A stretch of DNA of 64,000 nt from Pedobacter polaris (GCF_005116505.1 NZ_SWBR01000003.1:62001-126000); one strand, 5' to 3'; positions 16,710 to 26,852 are shown, numbered from the stretch's first letter. Notes: generated from the sequence alone by a model not told the origin. Translations and numbers: made by a program.

Positions 16710-19098
16710 ATTGGTTCTCTTTTGGCTTTACCTCAAAAAATCGTTCAGCATACACTACATCTTTATTTGTAATTCCTTGTACAATAACTCTAAATTTTCC
16801 GGTAATGTCACTTGTATAAAAACTGATTTCAGTTGGTTTACCCGCTGTTAAAACGCTTCCATAATTCCAATAGATGGTTGAGAAAAAAGCAGGTTCTAAT
16901 GGTTCTTTGTAGTCGCTCATGTAAAATTCTTTTGGCGTATGGATGCCATCTATTAAATAAAGACCATTTAGATCTTTTGTATTGCAGACTTGATAGGTTG
17001 TCATTATTCCATTTGTAAGATAACTTCGACCTGCGACGGGTTGTTTATTTCCAAAATCTCCAACATGATTTCTACAATTTAAAATATTATAGACACAAAC
17101 ATAATCACCGCAGGCATTGGCACCTCTTAAAAAATTAAAGCCATTGTCATTTTTGTTATTGATTACTACTTCCTTTAAACGGATTAATTTTTCATTACTT
17201 TTTAGAACTAGCTCAGCATTGTTCTGTAAGTTAGATGGTAAAATTGGGCTTTCCTTAACTGTTGTTTTAGTAAGATTTAGGCTTGTTTTATGATACAAGT
17301 TGTTAACTTCGATAACATGAGTCATCATTTTTCCTCCATTTGTAAACAGGTATAATTTTTTACCAGGAGGAGTAAGCAAATCTTCATTTTTTAAGGTAAA
17401 AAAGCCTTTGTTATTTGTATTAATTAGTGATATACTTTCGCTCCCATAAGTGCCCAATACAATTGGAGCAGTCAATTCTTTTTTAGCTTTTGTAACTAAT
17501 CCGGTAAGCTTTAAACTATCTGTTACAGTTAGTGTATCGCTGACTTTTAAATTTTGAAAATCTTGCCAAGTATATCTCCGCCATCCTTTAATTAGTAAAA
17601 CTTGTTCTAAATAGTTCTTGTCTTTATAGGGTAATCCTTTGATGTGGATTGGCAATAAACTTAATTCATTTTTTAAATAAGTATAACTTTCTATATCATT
17701 TACTTTTTGTACTTCTAATCTATTATCTTGTACAACAGCAATAGAAACAATTCCCTGGATTTGGGTACTATCCAGTTTTATCTTCAAATTAACTTTTTCT
17801 CGCTGCATATAGGTTTGATTATCTGTTTCAAGAACCACTTTATCAGCGTTGTCATAATGTGCATAGAAAATCCGCTCTGCTAAAGGTCTGTCTAAGCTGT
17901 CAGAAACAGTAATTGTAGTTAGTCCTTTTGGTACTTCTGTTAAGGGAATTTTTACAGCTATTGTATTGTTACCCATATCAAATGGGATATTTAGAAAAGT
18001 TTCCCTAAAATTATGTAGGCGAATAGATAGGTGATGAGTTAGGTTTGTTTTTAAGTGTATACGAATTGTGTCTTTTACTAAGCTTTGTGCAATTGATAAT
18101 GTTAATCCTTTCTCAATAGCTTTAGGTAAATGATAAATACTATCTGCTAAACCATCATGAATAAGTTTAACAGTGTAATCAGCACCCATATGGGGGGCTA
18201 GTTTAAATTTGCCAATGCCGTAGCTACTTGTTTCTATAGTATCTATAATCACGTTGTTTTTGTAAAGAAATGCAGTTAAGGCAACAGGTCGTTTTTGCTG
18301 GTCTTTTACTTCCCATCCTATGGTTGAAATAAGCCCATTAATTAAGCTGCCTCCCTCTGGATAAAACTTAACAGCTGCTTTACTTTTAGCTTGTGGTAGA
18401 GCCATGCTAATAAAACTGCTATCCTTCTCGTATTTTAATTTCAAATATAAATTGGGGTCAGTTAGTTGATTATGCTTGGGTAATGTAATCAACAATTGAC
18501 CAGATATATCTGTATTAGCTGATTTTTTAATATTGCCATATTGATAGCTGATCGTTGTGGGTTTAGGCAGAAACCTATTGTCTTTCGAAGTTACAGATAC
18601 CAATACATTGTGATTTTTGTTTTCGGCAGTTGTTGGCTCTGCCAATTTCATACTCGCTTTAAAGGCAGGATCTATATTTGTTTTTAAAGTTATAGGTTGA
18701 TTAAAAACAGCATCAGGAACTCCATTTGTTAGTCTATCTGTATAAACTAAAAAATGATAATTTCCAGTTAAAATGGAATCTGGTAAGGTAATGCTACCAA
18801 ATGATAGTCCATTCTGCATTATAAATTTATCCTCTAAAACAATAGTGCTGTCAGCATCTCTTATAAATGCAACAGCCATTACAGTGTGTTTGTATATAGG
18901 ATTTGCAGCAGGTGTAATTAAATACCCTGTAAAATAAACAGTTTCATTATTAGCGTATACATTTTTATCAAAGTGAACAAATAGATTGGTAGTGGGTTTC
19001 ACCTTGCTTAGCCAATGCATTTTTTGAGCAATAAGGTCTTGTGAAATAGCTGAGTTAGTACCGAGAAGAAAAAATAGACAATACAGTATAAAACGCAT
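16708..19098 (-). CDS. Large secreted macroglobulin-like (MG2-type) protein with a plug-like C-terminal part
   Basis: The ATG at 19098 gives a clear signal peptide (MRFILYCLFFLLGTNSAISQ); upstream in-frame codons lack one. The 796-residue product has an N-terminal region with HFDKNVYANNETVYFTGYL, typical of macroglobulin MG2 domains. Beta-sandwich repeats follow, including EGGSLINGLISTIGWEVKDQ. The C-terminal stretch with TYQVCNTKDLNGLYLIDG resembles the plug of TonB-dependent receptors. Such proteins are widespread in Bacteroidota and thought to act at the outer membrane, but no function is settled. It is convergent with the CsbD-like gene and follows the M16 gene on the same strand behind a terminator. 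Confidence 0.65.
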   Translation of the reverse strand: MRFILYCLFFLLGTNSAISQDLIAQKMHWLSKVKPTTNLFVHFDKNVYANNETVYFTGYLITPAANPIYKHTVMAVAFIRDADSTIVLEDKFIMQNGLSFGSITLPDSILTGNYHFLVYTDRLTNGVPDAVFNQPITLKTNIDPAFKASMKLAEPTTAENKNHNVLVSVTSKDNRFLPKPTTISYQYGNIKKSANTDISGQLLITLPKHNQLTDPNLYLKLKYEKDSSFISMALPQAKSKAAVKFYPEGGSLINGLISTIGWEVKDQQKRPVALTAFLYKNNVIIDTIETSSYGIGKFKLAPHMGADYTVKLIHDGLADSIYHLPKAIEKGLTLSIAQSLVKDTIRIHLKTNLTHHLSIRLHNFRETFLNIPFDMGNNTIAVKIPLTEVPKGLTTITVSDSLDRPLAERIFYAHYDNADKVVLETDNQTYMQREKVNLKIKLDSTQIQGIVSIAVVQDNRLEVQKVNDIESYTYLKNELSLLPIHIKGLPYKDKNYLEQVLLIKGWRRYTWQDFQNLKVSDTLTVTDSLKLTGLVTKAKKELTAPIVLGTYGSESISLINTNNKGFFTLKNEDLLTPPGKKLYLFTNGGKMMTHVIEVNNLYHKTSLNLTKTTVKESPILPSNLQNNAELVLKSNEKLIRLKEVVINNKNDNGFNFLRGANACGDYVCVYNILNCRNHVGDFGNKQPVAGRSYLTNGIMTTYQVCNTKDLNGLYLIDGIHTPKEFYMSDYKEPLEPAFFSTIYWNYGSVLTAGKPTEISFYTSDITGKFRVIVQGITNKDVVYAERFFEVKPKENQ

Positions 19099-19182
19099 AA
19101 CTAAAAGTAAATGATTAAGATGGAATATCAAAAAGCATTTAGCTTGAGCTGAATTTACTTCTTGCATTTGCAAAACTGACAT

Positions 19183-19217
19183 TAAAAAAAAGCGGCTTTC
19201 ATTTCTGAAAACCGCTT
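19183..19217 (-). terminator. Terminator after the M16 peptidase gene
   Basis: On the minus strand AAGCGG and CCGCTT form the stem core (plus 19190-19195 and 19212-19217), extended by adjoining A/T pairs, and a T run follows. The stem core is the same as in the terminator at 16676. It separates the M16 gene from the macroglobulin-like gene. Confidence 0.7.
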
Positions 19218-19261
19218 AGATTGAAATAATCTTTGTTCTTTTGGCCTTAATCTATAATCTT

Positions 19262-22195
19262 CTAGTATCCGAACAATTGTTCTAAAGTTAAGGTAGTAAC
19301 AGTACCGAATTTCTGCATGTCTTCCATTTTAACCTTTTTGTCTGAAGCAACAATTAAATAAGTATAAGGTTTATTAGCTACTTTTTGAGTATGGAAATCC
19401 TTGATGCTCGTAAAAGTAATAGGCTTTAATTCTTTGTACAAATCAATTCTAGAATCATAATCGTACCCTAATTTTTTGTCTGCAAAATAATAAGCAAAAA
19501 CAAGGTCTTTGGTTACACGAGTAGTTTCTAAGCTATTCAAAACATTGCTTTTTGCTCCATCAAAAGATTTATCACTTTGTGGTAGAACATTTAACAATTC
19601 ATTCATTCCATTCACAGCATCAGTCATTTTATCAGCCTGACTACCAACATAAGCAATCATACTGTATTGTTTGTCTGCTTTGTCTGGTGAAACATATTGT
19701 GCAAAAGTTGAGTATGCCAAAGCTTTTGATTCTCTAATGGTTTGGAAAACAATTGAACCCATACCACCACCAAAATAGCTGTTAAATACTTGAATATTTG
19801 CAGCATCAGTTTTATTGTATAAGCCTGTGTTTCTTAACCAACGAATTTCTGATTGTACCATATCATAATTAGCGAAATACACTTTGTTTGCATCTTGAGT
19901 AGTGTAAGTGTAAACTTTAGCAGGTGCAGCCTCAGTAAATTCTTTTGGCATAAGGTGCACTTTTTTCACTTCAGCAGTAAATGTTGCCAAGTCTTTTGGT
20001 CCATAATAAGTAATTACATGTTCGTAATTAGTTAAATTTCGGATAAGAGAGATCAGATCTTCGGATTTTATGTTTTTAACATCGTCATTACTCAATACAT
20101 TATTAAATGGATTTACACTACCATATTGGGCATATGATGTTAATCCACTCATAATTTGACCCTTGTTCAATTTATTGTTCTCACGACTTTTTAAGATGGT
20201 CCCTTTTAAATCGCTTAATGCTTTTTCATCAGGTTTTACATTCGCTAAAATATGTTCAACTAAACTTACTGCTTTATCAAAGTTTTCTTGTAAACCACTA
20301 ATGTTAATGGTAGTTACTTCAGTACCAACACTTAAGTTGTAAGTGCAGGCAATGTCATAAAATGCCTTACTCAATTCTTCAGCAGTATATTTATCAGTTC
20401 CTAAGAAAGTAAGATAAGTAGAAGCATAAGGTAACAATTTGTAGTTATTTGAACCAATGTTAATTCTATAACTCATTCTAAAAATAGAATTATCTACATT
20501 TTTTGTGGTTAAAACCTCTGCAATTCCTGCTTTGCCAAAAACGATATCTTTTTTATAATCGATAAATTTAGGGGCAATAGCTTTAACTGGCATTGCTAAA
20601 GTATTTTTTACAAATGGAGAAGTTAAACCTGCATTTGCATTAATTGGGGTTATTGTTGGTTTTTCTACTTTAACAGTGTTTTTATCAACACCCTTGCGTT
20701 TGTAGCCGATTACATAATTGTCTTTAAAAAATGTATTGGCAAAAGCAACAACTTGAGCTTTAGTAATTTTGGCTGTTGCTTCTATATCACCTAAACTTTT
20801 ATCCCATTTTGTACCTCTATTTAAAACAAATTCGGTAGATAGGTTTTCTGCTCTATTATTATTGCTATCAAACGCTTGTAAGAAACCAAGTTTTTGGTTG
20901 GCAACAATTGCTTTCAAAAGTTTCTCATCAAATTCGCCTTTTTTAAGTAGTTCTATTTGGCCTAAAAGCAATTTCGAAGCTTCTTCTAAAGTTTGTCCAC
21001 TTCTTGGAGACGCAGATAGATTAAACACTCCATAGTCTTTCATTTGCTGATAACCAGCACTTGATCTTAATGTTTTTTGTTGCTTATTAAGGTTAATGTC
21101 TATTAATCCGGCTTTTCCATTCATTAAAATGCTACGAATTAAATTTAACATTAAGCTTGACTGTGAGTTTTCAGGGAAACCACGGTAATAAATCTCAACC
21201 ATTTCTGCACTTGGACCAAACACCTCAACTTGTTGTATTTTAGTAAGTGGTTTTTCTGGTGCAGGATTATACAAAGTAACTGGTTTTGCAACCATGTAAC
21301 TGAAGGTCTTATCAATCTTTTTGATCATTTCATCAGGATTAAAATCTCCTGTGAAAATTGCCGCCATGTTATTTGGTACATAATATTTGTTGTAGTAATT
21401 TCTAATTTCTACTAAAGACGGATTTTTTAAATGTTCGATAGTTCCGATAGTAGTTTGTTGCCCGTAGTTATGAGTTGGGAACAATAATTCCATCATTGCC
21501 TCATCTAGTTTATTGGGATCGCTATCTAAACTTCTATTTTTTTCTTCGTATACTGCTTCTAGCTCAGTATGAAAGATACGGAAAATTGGTTTGCGGAAAC
21601 GCTCGCCCTGAATAGCTAAAAATTTGTCTACTGAATTAGAAGGGAAATCTTCATTGTAAACAGTTTCTTCATACCAAGTATGTGCATTTGAAGAGCTGCC
21701 ACCAATGCCAGTCATCAATTTATCATACTCATTAGCAATAGAGAAGTTTGAAGCTTCACCAGAAGTTTTATCTATTTCTTTATAAATTTCTTTGCGTTGA
21801 GCTGGGTCTGTTGTTTTGTTGTACTTTTCATAAAGTGCATCAATTTTATCTAAAAGTGGTTTTTCTTTTTCCCAGTTATCGGTTCCATATTTATCAGTTC
21901 CTTTAAATAGAACATGTTCTAAATAATGCGCTAAGCCTGTTGCACTTCTTGGGTCTGTATTACTACCAGCTCTAACGGCCATACGGAACTCGATGTTTGG
22001 TTCCTTATTGTTAGGGGATAAAATTACTGTTAATCCATTTTTAAGTGTGTAAAAACGAGATTTAGATGGGTCATTAGTTACATATTTGTAAGTATAACCT
22101 CCAGATGTGGCTGTTTTCCATTGGTAAGTGGATTGAGCCATTAAAGTTGAGCCTGTTAATAATAAACAGACAAATAATAGTAATTTGTTTTTCAT
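19262..22195 (-). CDS. M16 family zinc metallopeptidase (pitrilysin type), secreted
   Basis: The 977-residue protein carries a signal peptide (MKNKLLLFVCLLLTGSTLMA) and the inverted zinc motif HYLEH (His90, Glu93, His94), with the distal glutamate in the EAVYEEKNRS helix. It has the expected fused arrangement: an active M16 half and an inactive half (residues about 540-977) with ...YFGGGMGSIVFQTIRESKAL near the end. Members digest peptides in the periplasm or, in Bacteroidota, act beside outer-membrane transporters. The full length suggests a complete clam-shell enzyme. It is divergent from surE. Confidence 0.92.
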   Translation of the reverse strand: MKNKLLLFVCLLLTGSTLMAQSTYQWKTATSGGYTYKYVTNDPSKSRFYTLKNGLTVILSPNNKEPNIEFRMAVRAGSNTDPRSATGLAHYLEHVLFKGTDKYGTDNWEKEKPLLDKIDALYEKYNKTTDPAQRKEIYKEIDKTSGEASNFSIANEYDKLMTGIGGSSSNAHTWYEETVYNEDFPSNSVDKFLAIQGERFRKPIFRIFHTELEAVYEEKNRSLDSDPNKLDEAMMELLFPTHNYGQQTTIGTIEHLKNPSLVEIRNYYNKYYVPNNMAAIFTGDFNPDEMIKKIDKTFSYMVAKPVTLYNPAPEKPLTKIQQVEVFGPSAEMVEIYYRGFPENSQSSLMLNLIRSILMNGKAGLIDINLNKQQKTLRSSAGYQQMKDYGVFNLSASPRSGQTLEEASKLLLGQIELLKKGEFDEKLLKAIVANQKLGFLQAFDSNNNRAENLSTEFVLNRGTKWDKSLGDIEATAKITKAQVVAFANTFFKDNYVIGYKRKGVDKNTVKVEKPTITPINANAGLTSPFVKNTLAMPVKAIAPKFIDYKKDIVFGKAGIAEVLTTKNVDNSIFRMSYRINIGSNNYKLLPYASTYLTFLGTDKYTAEELSKAFYDIACTYNLSVGTEVTTINISGLQENFDKAVSLVEHILANVKPDEKALSDLKGTILKSRENNKLNKGQIMSGLTSYAQYGSVNPFNNVLSNDDVKNIKSEDLISLIRNLTNYEHVITYYGPKDLATFTAEVKKVHLMPKEFTEAAPAKVYTYTTQDANKVYFANYDMVQSEIRWLRNTGLYNKTDAANIQVFNSYFGGGMGSIVFQTIRESKALAYSTFAQYVSPDKADKQYSMIAYVGSQADKMTDAVNGMNELLNVLPQSDKSFDGAKSNVLNSLETTRVTKDLVFAYYFADKKLGYDYDSRIDLYKELKPITFTSIKDFHTQKVANKPYTYLIVASDKKVKMEDMQKFGTVTTLTLEQLFGY

Positions 22196-22364
22196 TCGTT
22201 TATTTAAATTAAGTTAGATAAAGATCATAGGCGATGATTTTGTCTATGATGATTTCATTAATAATAAGTTATACTGTAAATATAAGTGGATAGCATACAA
22301 TTTTCCTAGAAATGGATGAAAATATATCCGTTTAGCTTTCAATAATTCTCGTATTTTTACCAGC

Positions 22365-23204
22365 ATGAATAAGGACACTAAGAAACCCACAATTTTAGTT
22401 GTTAACGATGATGGAATTACAGCTCCCGGCATTAAAAGCTTAATAGAAGTAATGCAAGAAATCGGACATGTTGTTGTTGTTGCACCAGATGGTCCGCAAT
22501 CTGGAATGGGGCATGCAATTACGATAGGAAAACCACTTCGTTTTGATAAAGTAGATTTATACCCAGATGTTGAAATGTACAAATGTTCTGGGACTCCGGT
22601 AGATTGTGTTAAACTTGCTGTTAATATAGTTTTTAAAGGGAAGAAGCCTGATTTATGTGTTTCAGGGATTAACCACGGATTAAACAATTCTATCAATGTT
22701 ATTTATTCCGGAACCATGTCAGCTGCGGTTGAAGGAGCAATTGAAAAAATTCCATCCATAGGTTTCTCTCTTGATGATTTTGCACAAGATGCAGATTTTA
22801 GTCATTGTAAAAAATTTATAAAGACAATTTCATTGCAAGTTTTAGAAAATGGTTTACCAGAATCTACATTGTTAAATGTAAACTTCCCAAAAGGAGGTGA
22901 TTTAAAAGGGATTAAAATTTGCAGGCAAGCAAATGCCAAATGGGCAGAGGAATTTGATAAAAGAACCGATCCATATAAGCGCCCTTATTACTGGTTAACA
23001 GGTGTTTTTGAAAATTATGATAAAGGAGAAGATACTGATGTTTGGGCTTTAGATCATGGATTTGTATCAGTAGTTCCTGTACAGTTTGATTTAACAGCTC
23101 ATCACGCAATTCCGATTTTAAATAGTTGGAGTTTTGATGATACAAAAGCTTCAAAATCTACAATTCAGAAAACTGCAGGCCCTGATGGAGGTAACTTAGG
23201 TTAA
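22365..23204 (+). CDS. surE: 5'/3'-nucleotidase SurE
   Basis: SurE is a metal-dependent phosphatase that hydrolyses nucleoside 5'- and 3'-monophosphates and short polyphosphate. The 279-residue chain shows the acidic metal motif VVNDDGITAPG, then VAPDGPQSGMGHAIT, CSGTPVDCVKLA and SGINHGLNNS, the last binding metal and phosphate. The C-terminal tail is a little longer than that of E. coli SurE (253). The start ATG at 22365 is the only suitable one. A small membrane-protein gene follows by two bases and lpxB is next. Confidence 0.94.
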   Translation: MNKDTKKPTILVVNDDGITAPGIKSLIEVMQEIGHVVVVAPDGPQSGMGHAITIGKPLRFDKVDLYPDVEMYKCSGTPVDCVKLAVNIVFKGKKPDLCVSGINHGLNNSINVIYSGTMSAAVEGAIEKIPSIGFSLDDFAQDADFSHCKKFIKTISLQVLENGLPESTLLNVNFPKGGDLKGIKICRQANAKWAEEFDKRTDPYKRPYYWLTGVFENYDKGEDTDVWALDHGFVSVVPVQFDLTAHHAIPILNSWSFDDTKASKSTIQKTAGPDGGNLG

Positions 23205-23206
23205 TA

Positions 23207-23473
23207 ATGAAAGCTGCTGAAATAAAAAATAACGTTTGGAATGGTATTTTAATAGGATTTATCGTCCCAGTTGTTCCAGGCCTTGTAGTTTGGTTTCTAA
23301 TGCAAAAAATTACAGTCTTAAAAAAAGCTGATTTACTTTTAATAGCTTGTATTGCGTTAAATGCCTTATTAATGAATTATTTTTTTAAACAAAATAAGGA
23401 TAATATTGCCCGAGGAATCATTAGCATCACTTTTTTATGGGCATTTGCCTTTTTCTTTTACAAAGTTTTTTAA
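23207..23473 (+). CDS. Small membrane protein (88 aa), unknown
   Basis: Three hydrophobic segments are visible: about residues 14-33 (GILIGFIVPVVPGLVVWFLM), 42-60 (LLLIACIALNALLMNYFF) and 72-88 (ITFLWAFAFFFYKVF). The charged loops between them suggest a three-span inner-membrane protein. It starts two bases after the surE stop and is followed by lpxB, so all three are probably one transcript. Its place beside the lipid A gene hints at an envelope role, but no family is recognised. Confidence 0.7.
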   Translation: MKAAEIKNNVWNGILIGFIVPVVPGLVVWFLMQKITVLKKADLLLIACIALNALLMNYFFKQNKDNIARGIISITFLWAFAFFFYKVF

Positions 23474-23539
23474 GGTTAAAGGAGTACAGTTAAAGACCTT
23501 AAAATCTTGGTGCTCGATATAAATACTTGATACTCAAAA

Positions 23540-24640
23540 ATGAAATATTATTTAGTCGCAGGAGAAGCATCTGGAGATTTACATGGTGCAAATTTAATGA
23601 AAGCATTAAAAATTGAGGATCCAAATACAGATTTCAGGTATTTTGGTGGCGATAAAATGCAACATGAGGGTGGCAAACTAGTTAAGCATTATGCCGATAT
23701 GGCATTTATGGGTTTTACTGAAGTAGTAATGAATTTGCCTACTATTTTGAAAAACATGAAATCTTGTAAGGCGGATATTTTAGCTTATCAACCAGATGTT
23801 TTGATCTTAATAGATTTTCCAGGTTTTAACTTAAAAATAGCAGAGTTTGCGAAGAAGCAAGGCATTAAAGTTTGTTATTATATTTCTCCAAAAGTTTGGG
23901 CCTGGAATCAAAAAAGAGTATTAAAGATTAAAAGAGACATTGACCAAATGTTTTCTATTCTGCCATTTGAAGTAGATTTTTATAAAAAATGGGGAATGGA
24001 TATCCATTATGTAGGAAATCCATTACTAGATGAGATAGCTCAGTTTAATCCAGATGTGGATTTTAGGAAAAATCAAGGCTTAACAACTCAAAAAATTATA
24101 GCGTTATTACCCGGAAGCCGTAAACAAGAGATAGAAAGGTTGCTTCCGGATATGTTAAGTATAACAGAACAATTTCCAAATTATCAATTTGTAATTGCAG
24201 CAGCACCAAATTTTAATGAAAGTTATTACCACAAATACATTGGGGATAAAAAAGTGAAATTGGTTTTCTCACAAACCTATAATCTATTGCAAAATGCTCA
24301 TGCGGCATTAGTTGCCTCTGGCACAGCCACATTAGAAACTGCATTATTCAAAATTCCACAAGTTGTGTTGTATAGAGGTGGTGCAATTTCTGTTGGCATT
24401 GCTAGGTTGGTTATTAAAATTAGATTTATTTCTTTGGTAAATTTAATTATGAACAGAAGAGTGGTAGAAGAGCTAATACAACAAGATTGTAATACTGAAA
24501 AAATTATTGCTAATTTAACACAGGTAGTTGATGGTGCAGAAAGAGAAAGAATGCTGAAAGATTATGAGGAATTAGCTTCCATTATGGGAGTTGCAGGCGC
24601 ATCTGAGCGAACAGCTAAATTGATTGTTAATTTTTCTTAA
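23540..24640 (+). CDS. lpxB: Lipid-A-disaccharide synthase
   Basis: LpxB joins UDP-2,3-diacylglucosamine and lipid X into the lipid A disaccharide on the inner membrane. The 366-residue protein (GT19 family) has the N-terminal loop VAGEASGDLHG, the catalytic region LIDFPGFNLKIAEFAK, YYISPKVWAWNQKR, ALLPGSRKQEI in the nucleotide-sugar domain and VASGTATLETAL. The length and order fit the family. No other lpx gene is adjacent. Confidence 0.95.
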   Translation: MKYYLVAGEASGDLHGANLMKALKIEDPNTDFRYFGGDKMQHEGGKLVKHYADMAFMGFTEVVMNLPTILKNMKSCKADILAYQPDVLILIDFPGFNLKIAEFAKKQGIKVCYYISPKVWAWNQKRVLKIKRDIDQMFSILPFEVDFYKKWGMDIHYVGNPLLDEIAQFNPDVDFRKNQGLTTQKIIALLPGSRKQEIERLLPDMLSITEQFPNYQFVIAAAPNFNESYYHKYIGDKKVKLVFSQTYNLLQNAHAALVASGTATLETALFKIPQVVLYRGGAISVGIARLVIKIRFISLVNLIMNRRVVEELIQQDCNTEKIIANLTQVVDGAERERMLKDYEELASIMGVAGASERTAKLIVNFS

Positions 24641-24757
24641 AAACGCTGTATAAATATACCATTTGAACGGTATATCCAAAAAATGAAAATAATATTAATC
24701 ATTAGTTTGTTTAGTTAGTTTGGAATGAATATCATTGCAGCAAAAATCAAACAAAAA

Positions 24758-25402
24758 ATGAAAAAAATCTTATTAACTCTCTTAGTAATTATCTTTAGTT
24801 ACAGTGCAAAAGCACAATTTGAAGGCTCAAAACAGATATTTGAAAGCCCTAAATTAAAATCAGAAATTTCAAACCACAAGCTTGTTGCTATTTTGCCTTT
24901 TAATACCAAGATAACGTATAAAAAACAGCCTAAAAATTTTAATGTCGAAGCAAATAGAGATCAAGAAAAAACAATGTCAAAATCAATTCAATCTAGTATG
25001 TATACTTTCCTTTTAAGAAAAGGTAAAAATTACACAGTAGAATTCCAGGATGTTGATAAGACTAATATCTTGCTTAAGAAAGCTGGTATGTTAGATAAAC
25101 TTGATGAATTTACAAAAGATGAAGTTGCTAAAGCACTGGGTGTAGATGCAATTATCGGAGGGAATTTTGAAACTGAACAAACTAAATCTGAAGCTGGAGC
25201 AATTGCATCGGCAGTTTTGTTTGGTGGTTTTGGTGGTAAAACAGGGACAGGGACTTTAACACTAACTTTAAATAACGGACCTACTGGAGATTTACTTTGG
25301 CGCTTCTTTAAAACAATGGATGATGGTATAACAACTTCTACAGATGATTTGGTAGAAAGAATGATGCGGAAAGTATCTCGTAATTTTCCTTATGCAATGT
25401 AG
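24758..25402 (+). CDS. Secreted protein with a possible CsgG-like nucleotide-binding-free fold
   Basis: The ATG at 24758 gives a signal peptide (MKKILLTLLVIIFSYSAKAQ); a frame back to 24725 only adds a charged tail before it. In the 214 residues, LVAILPFNTKITYKK, later EVAKALGVDAIIGGNFETE and a final GTLTLTLNNGPTGDLLWRF resemble the CsgG/TolB-N-like group of envelope proteins that assemble lipoproteins. That resemblance is weak and comes from strand order only, with no lipobox to match CsgG. A conserved hydrophobic stretch GAIASAVLFGGFGG sits near residue 160. It stands alone between lpxB and the lacI-type gene. Confidence 0.5.
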   Translation: MKKILLTLLVIIFSYSAKAQFEGSKQIFESPKLKSEISNHKLVAILPFNTKITYKKQPKNFNVEANRDQEKTMSKSIQSSMYTFLLRKGKNYTVEFQDVDKTNILLKKAGMLDKLDEFTKDEVAKALGVDAIIGGNFETEQTKSEAGAIASAVLFGGFGGKTGTGTLTLTLNNGPTGDLLWRFFKTMDDGITTSTDDLVERMMRKVSRNFPYAM

Positions 25403-25471
25403 CTTTCTTTATTCTGTAATAGTTTATATTTGATTAAATTGATATTAAAGATTTGTGAAATTTAACCAAAT

Positions 25472-25485
25472 ATGAAAGCGCTTTC
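25472..25485. promoter_or_regulatory. Possible palindromic operator over the lacI-type start codon
   Basis: The perfect palindrome GAAAGCGCTTTC (25474-25485) begins at the third base of the ATG and has the central CG step of LacI-family operators. It is also just codons 1-5 of the gene (M-K-A-L-S), so chance remains likely. If real it would serve autoregulation. Confidence 0.25.
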
Positions 25486-26476
25486 CATAAAAGACATTGC
25501 ATTAAAAGCCAATGTGTCCATTACAACGGTATCATTTATCATTAATGGTAAAGCTAAAGAGAAATCTATTAGCGATGCTGTGATAAAAAAAGTTCAACAG
25601 ATCATTATTGATAGCGGTTATAAGCCTAACCAAATTGCCCGTAGTTTGCGTACAGGGAATTCGAATATTATTGGTTTAATTATCGAAGATATTTCAAATT
25701 CATTCTTTTCAAGAATAGCAAGGCTGATAGAAGATAAAGCCTATAAAAAAGGGTATAAAATTATTTACTCAAGTACGGAAAATAATGTAGAAAAGGCTCA
25801 AGAATTAATTAACCTTTTTAAGTCGAGAAAGGTAGATGCTTATATTATTTCTCCTATTAAAGGAATAGAAGAGGATATTCAGATTTTATTAAATGAAAAT
25901 AAGCCTGTTATTTTGTTCGATAGAAATTTGCCGGAATTAAATACAAATTACGTAGGCGCAAATCACTTTGTTGCATCTTACCAAGCTGTAGAGAGTTTCA
26001 TTAAACAAGGAAAGAGAAATATTGCTTTGGTTACTACCGATATTGATGTACAGCAAATTGTAGAGCGATATGAGGGTTATAAAAAAGCAATTATCGATTA
26101 TGCTTTGCCATACAGTGAAGACCTTGTTTTAAAAATACCATTTAATCAGAAAGAGGAAAGTACCGCAAAAGAGCTGAAGCAACTTTTTAAAAATAAAGAT
26201 GTGGATGCGGTACTTTTTGCGACGAATTATCTTGCCATTAGTGGATTAAAGGTGTTAAAACAAATAGACAAAAAATTAGACGAAAATTTTGCCGTTATTG
26301 GTTACGATGATCACGAGGCATTTGAGCTACATACACCAAGTATATCAACCATTCAGCAACCGTTAGAAGAAATTGCAGAAACAATTATTAAACTAATTTT
26401 GAATCAACTTTCATCAAAGACTAAACTACCTGACCAACAAATCATTATTCCTGCAAAATTAATTCTAAGAAATTAA
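25472..26476 (+). CDS. LacI-family transcriptional regulator of the mannan locus
   Basis: The 334-residue regulator has an N-terminal LacI helix-turn-helix (IKDIALKANVSITTVSFIING, with the hinge helix YKPNQIARSLRTG). A periplasmic-binding-like sensor domain follows, containing NIIGLIIEDISNSFFSRIAR, ILFDRNLPELNTNYVGANH and VIGYDDHEAFELHTPSISTI. It should bind a sugar and then release, or bind, its operator. The nearest target is the locus that begins 676 bases downstream, where copies of TAAAACGTTTTA occur before both transcription units. A LacI-type regulator is less usual for a mannan PUL than a hybrid two-component or SusR-type one. Its own start codon region contains another palindrome, described separately. 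Confidence 0.88.
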   Translation: MKALSIKDIALKANVSITTVSFIINGKAKEKSISDAVIKKVQQIIIDSGYKPNQIARSLRTGNSNIIGLIIEDISNSFFSRIARLIEDKAYKKGYKIIYSSTENNVEKAQELINLFKSRKVDAYIISPIKGIEEDIQILLNENKPVILFDRNLPELNTNYVGANHFVASYQAVESFIKQGKRNIALVTTDIDVQQIVERYEGYKKAIIDYALPYSEDLVLKIPFNQKEESTAKELKQLFKNKDVDAVLFATNYLAISGLKVLKQIDKKLDENFAVIGYDDHEAFELHTPSISTIQQPLEEIAETIIKLILNQLSSKTKLPDQQIIIPAKLILRN

Positions 26477-26738
26477 TTTTAATTTGGCAATAAGTGAATT
26501 TATTTCTAGAGGTAATTATTTCCTTATAGCATTTCAATTATTTTCTTTCATGCAATAGTGAAAAGAGAACACTAATTAGCAAGGAGATTAGCTTTCCTAT
26601 TGTGAAAGTAAACAGCCAATTAGCATAAAAACTTCTACAGTGACTAGTTATAGGGTATAAGTTAAGAATTATGTATGCAACTTAATTGTTACATACGTGT
26701 CGGCTTATTCAGATTTTTTTTAATTAATATTGATTTAC

Positions 26739-26750
26739 TAAAACGATTTA
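26739..26750. promoter_or_regulatory. LacI-type operator, upstream copy (one mismatch)
   Basis: TAAAACGATTTA is one base off the palindrome TAAAACGTTTTA. The 22 bases 26724-26745, ending inside the site, are identical to 31985-32006 before the second unit. The duplication across two regulatory regions supports a functional site. Confidence 0.55.
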
Positions 26751-26852
26751 CTGTGCCGGTTATTTTTGCAGTGAATAGAGACATGCTATAAAATTTCTAA
26801 TAATCATTAGAAAAGGTTTGTTTCAAGAACTATCATTATTGAGCAGTATAAC

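Noticed and set aside
24655..24674. TATACC/GGTATA hairpin after lpxB as a terminator
   Set aside because: The stem is only six bases and no T run follows on either strand.
26553..26603. CAATAG...CTATTG inverted pair after the lacI-type gene as a terminator
   Set aside because: The arms are short and far apart and no T run follows; chance is likely in AT-rich DNA.
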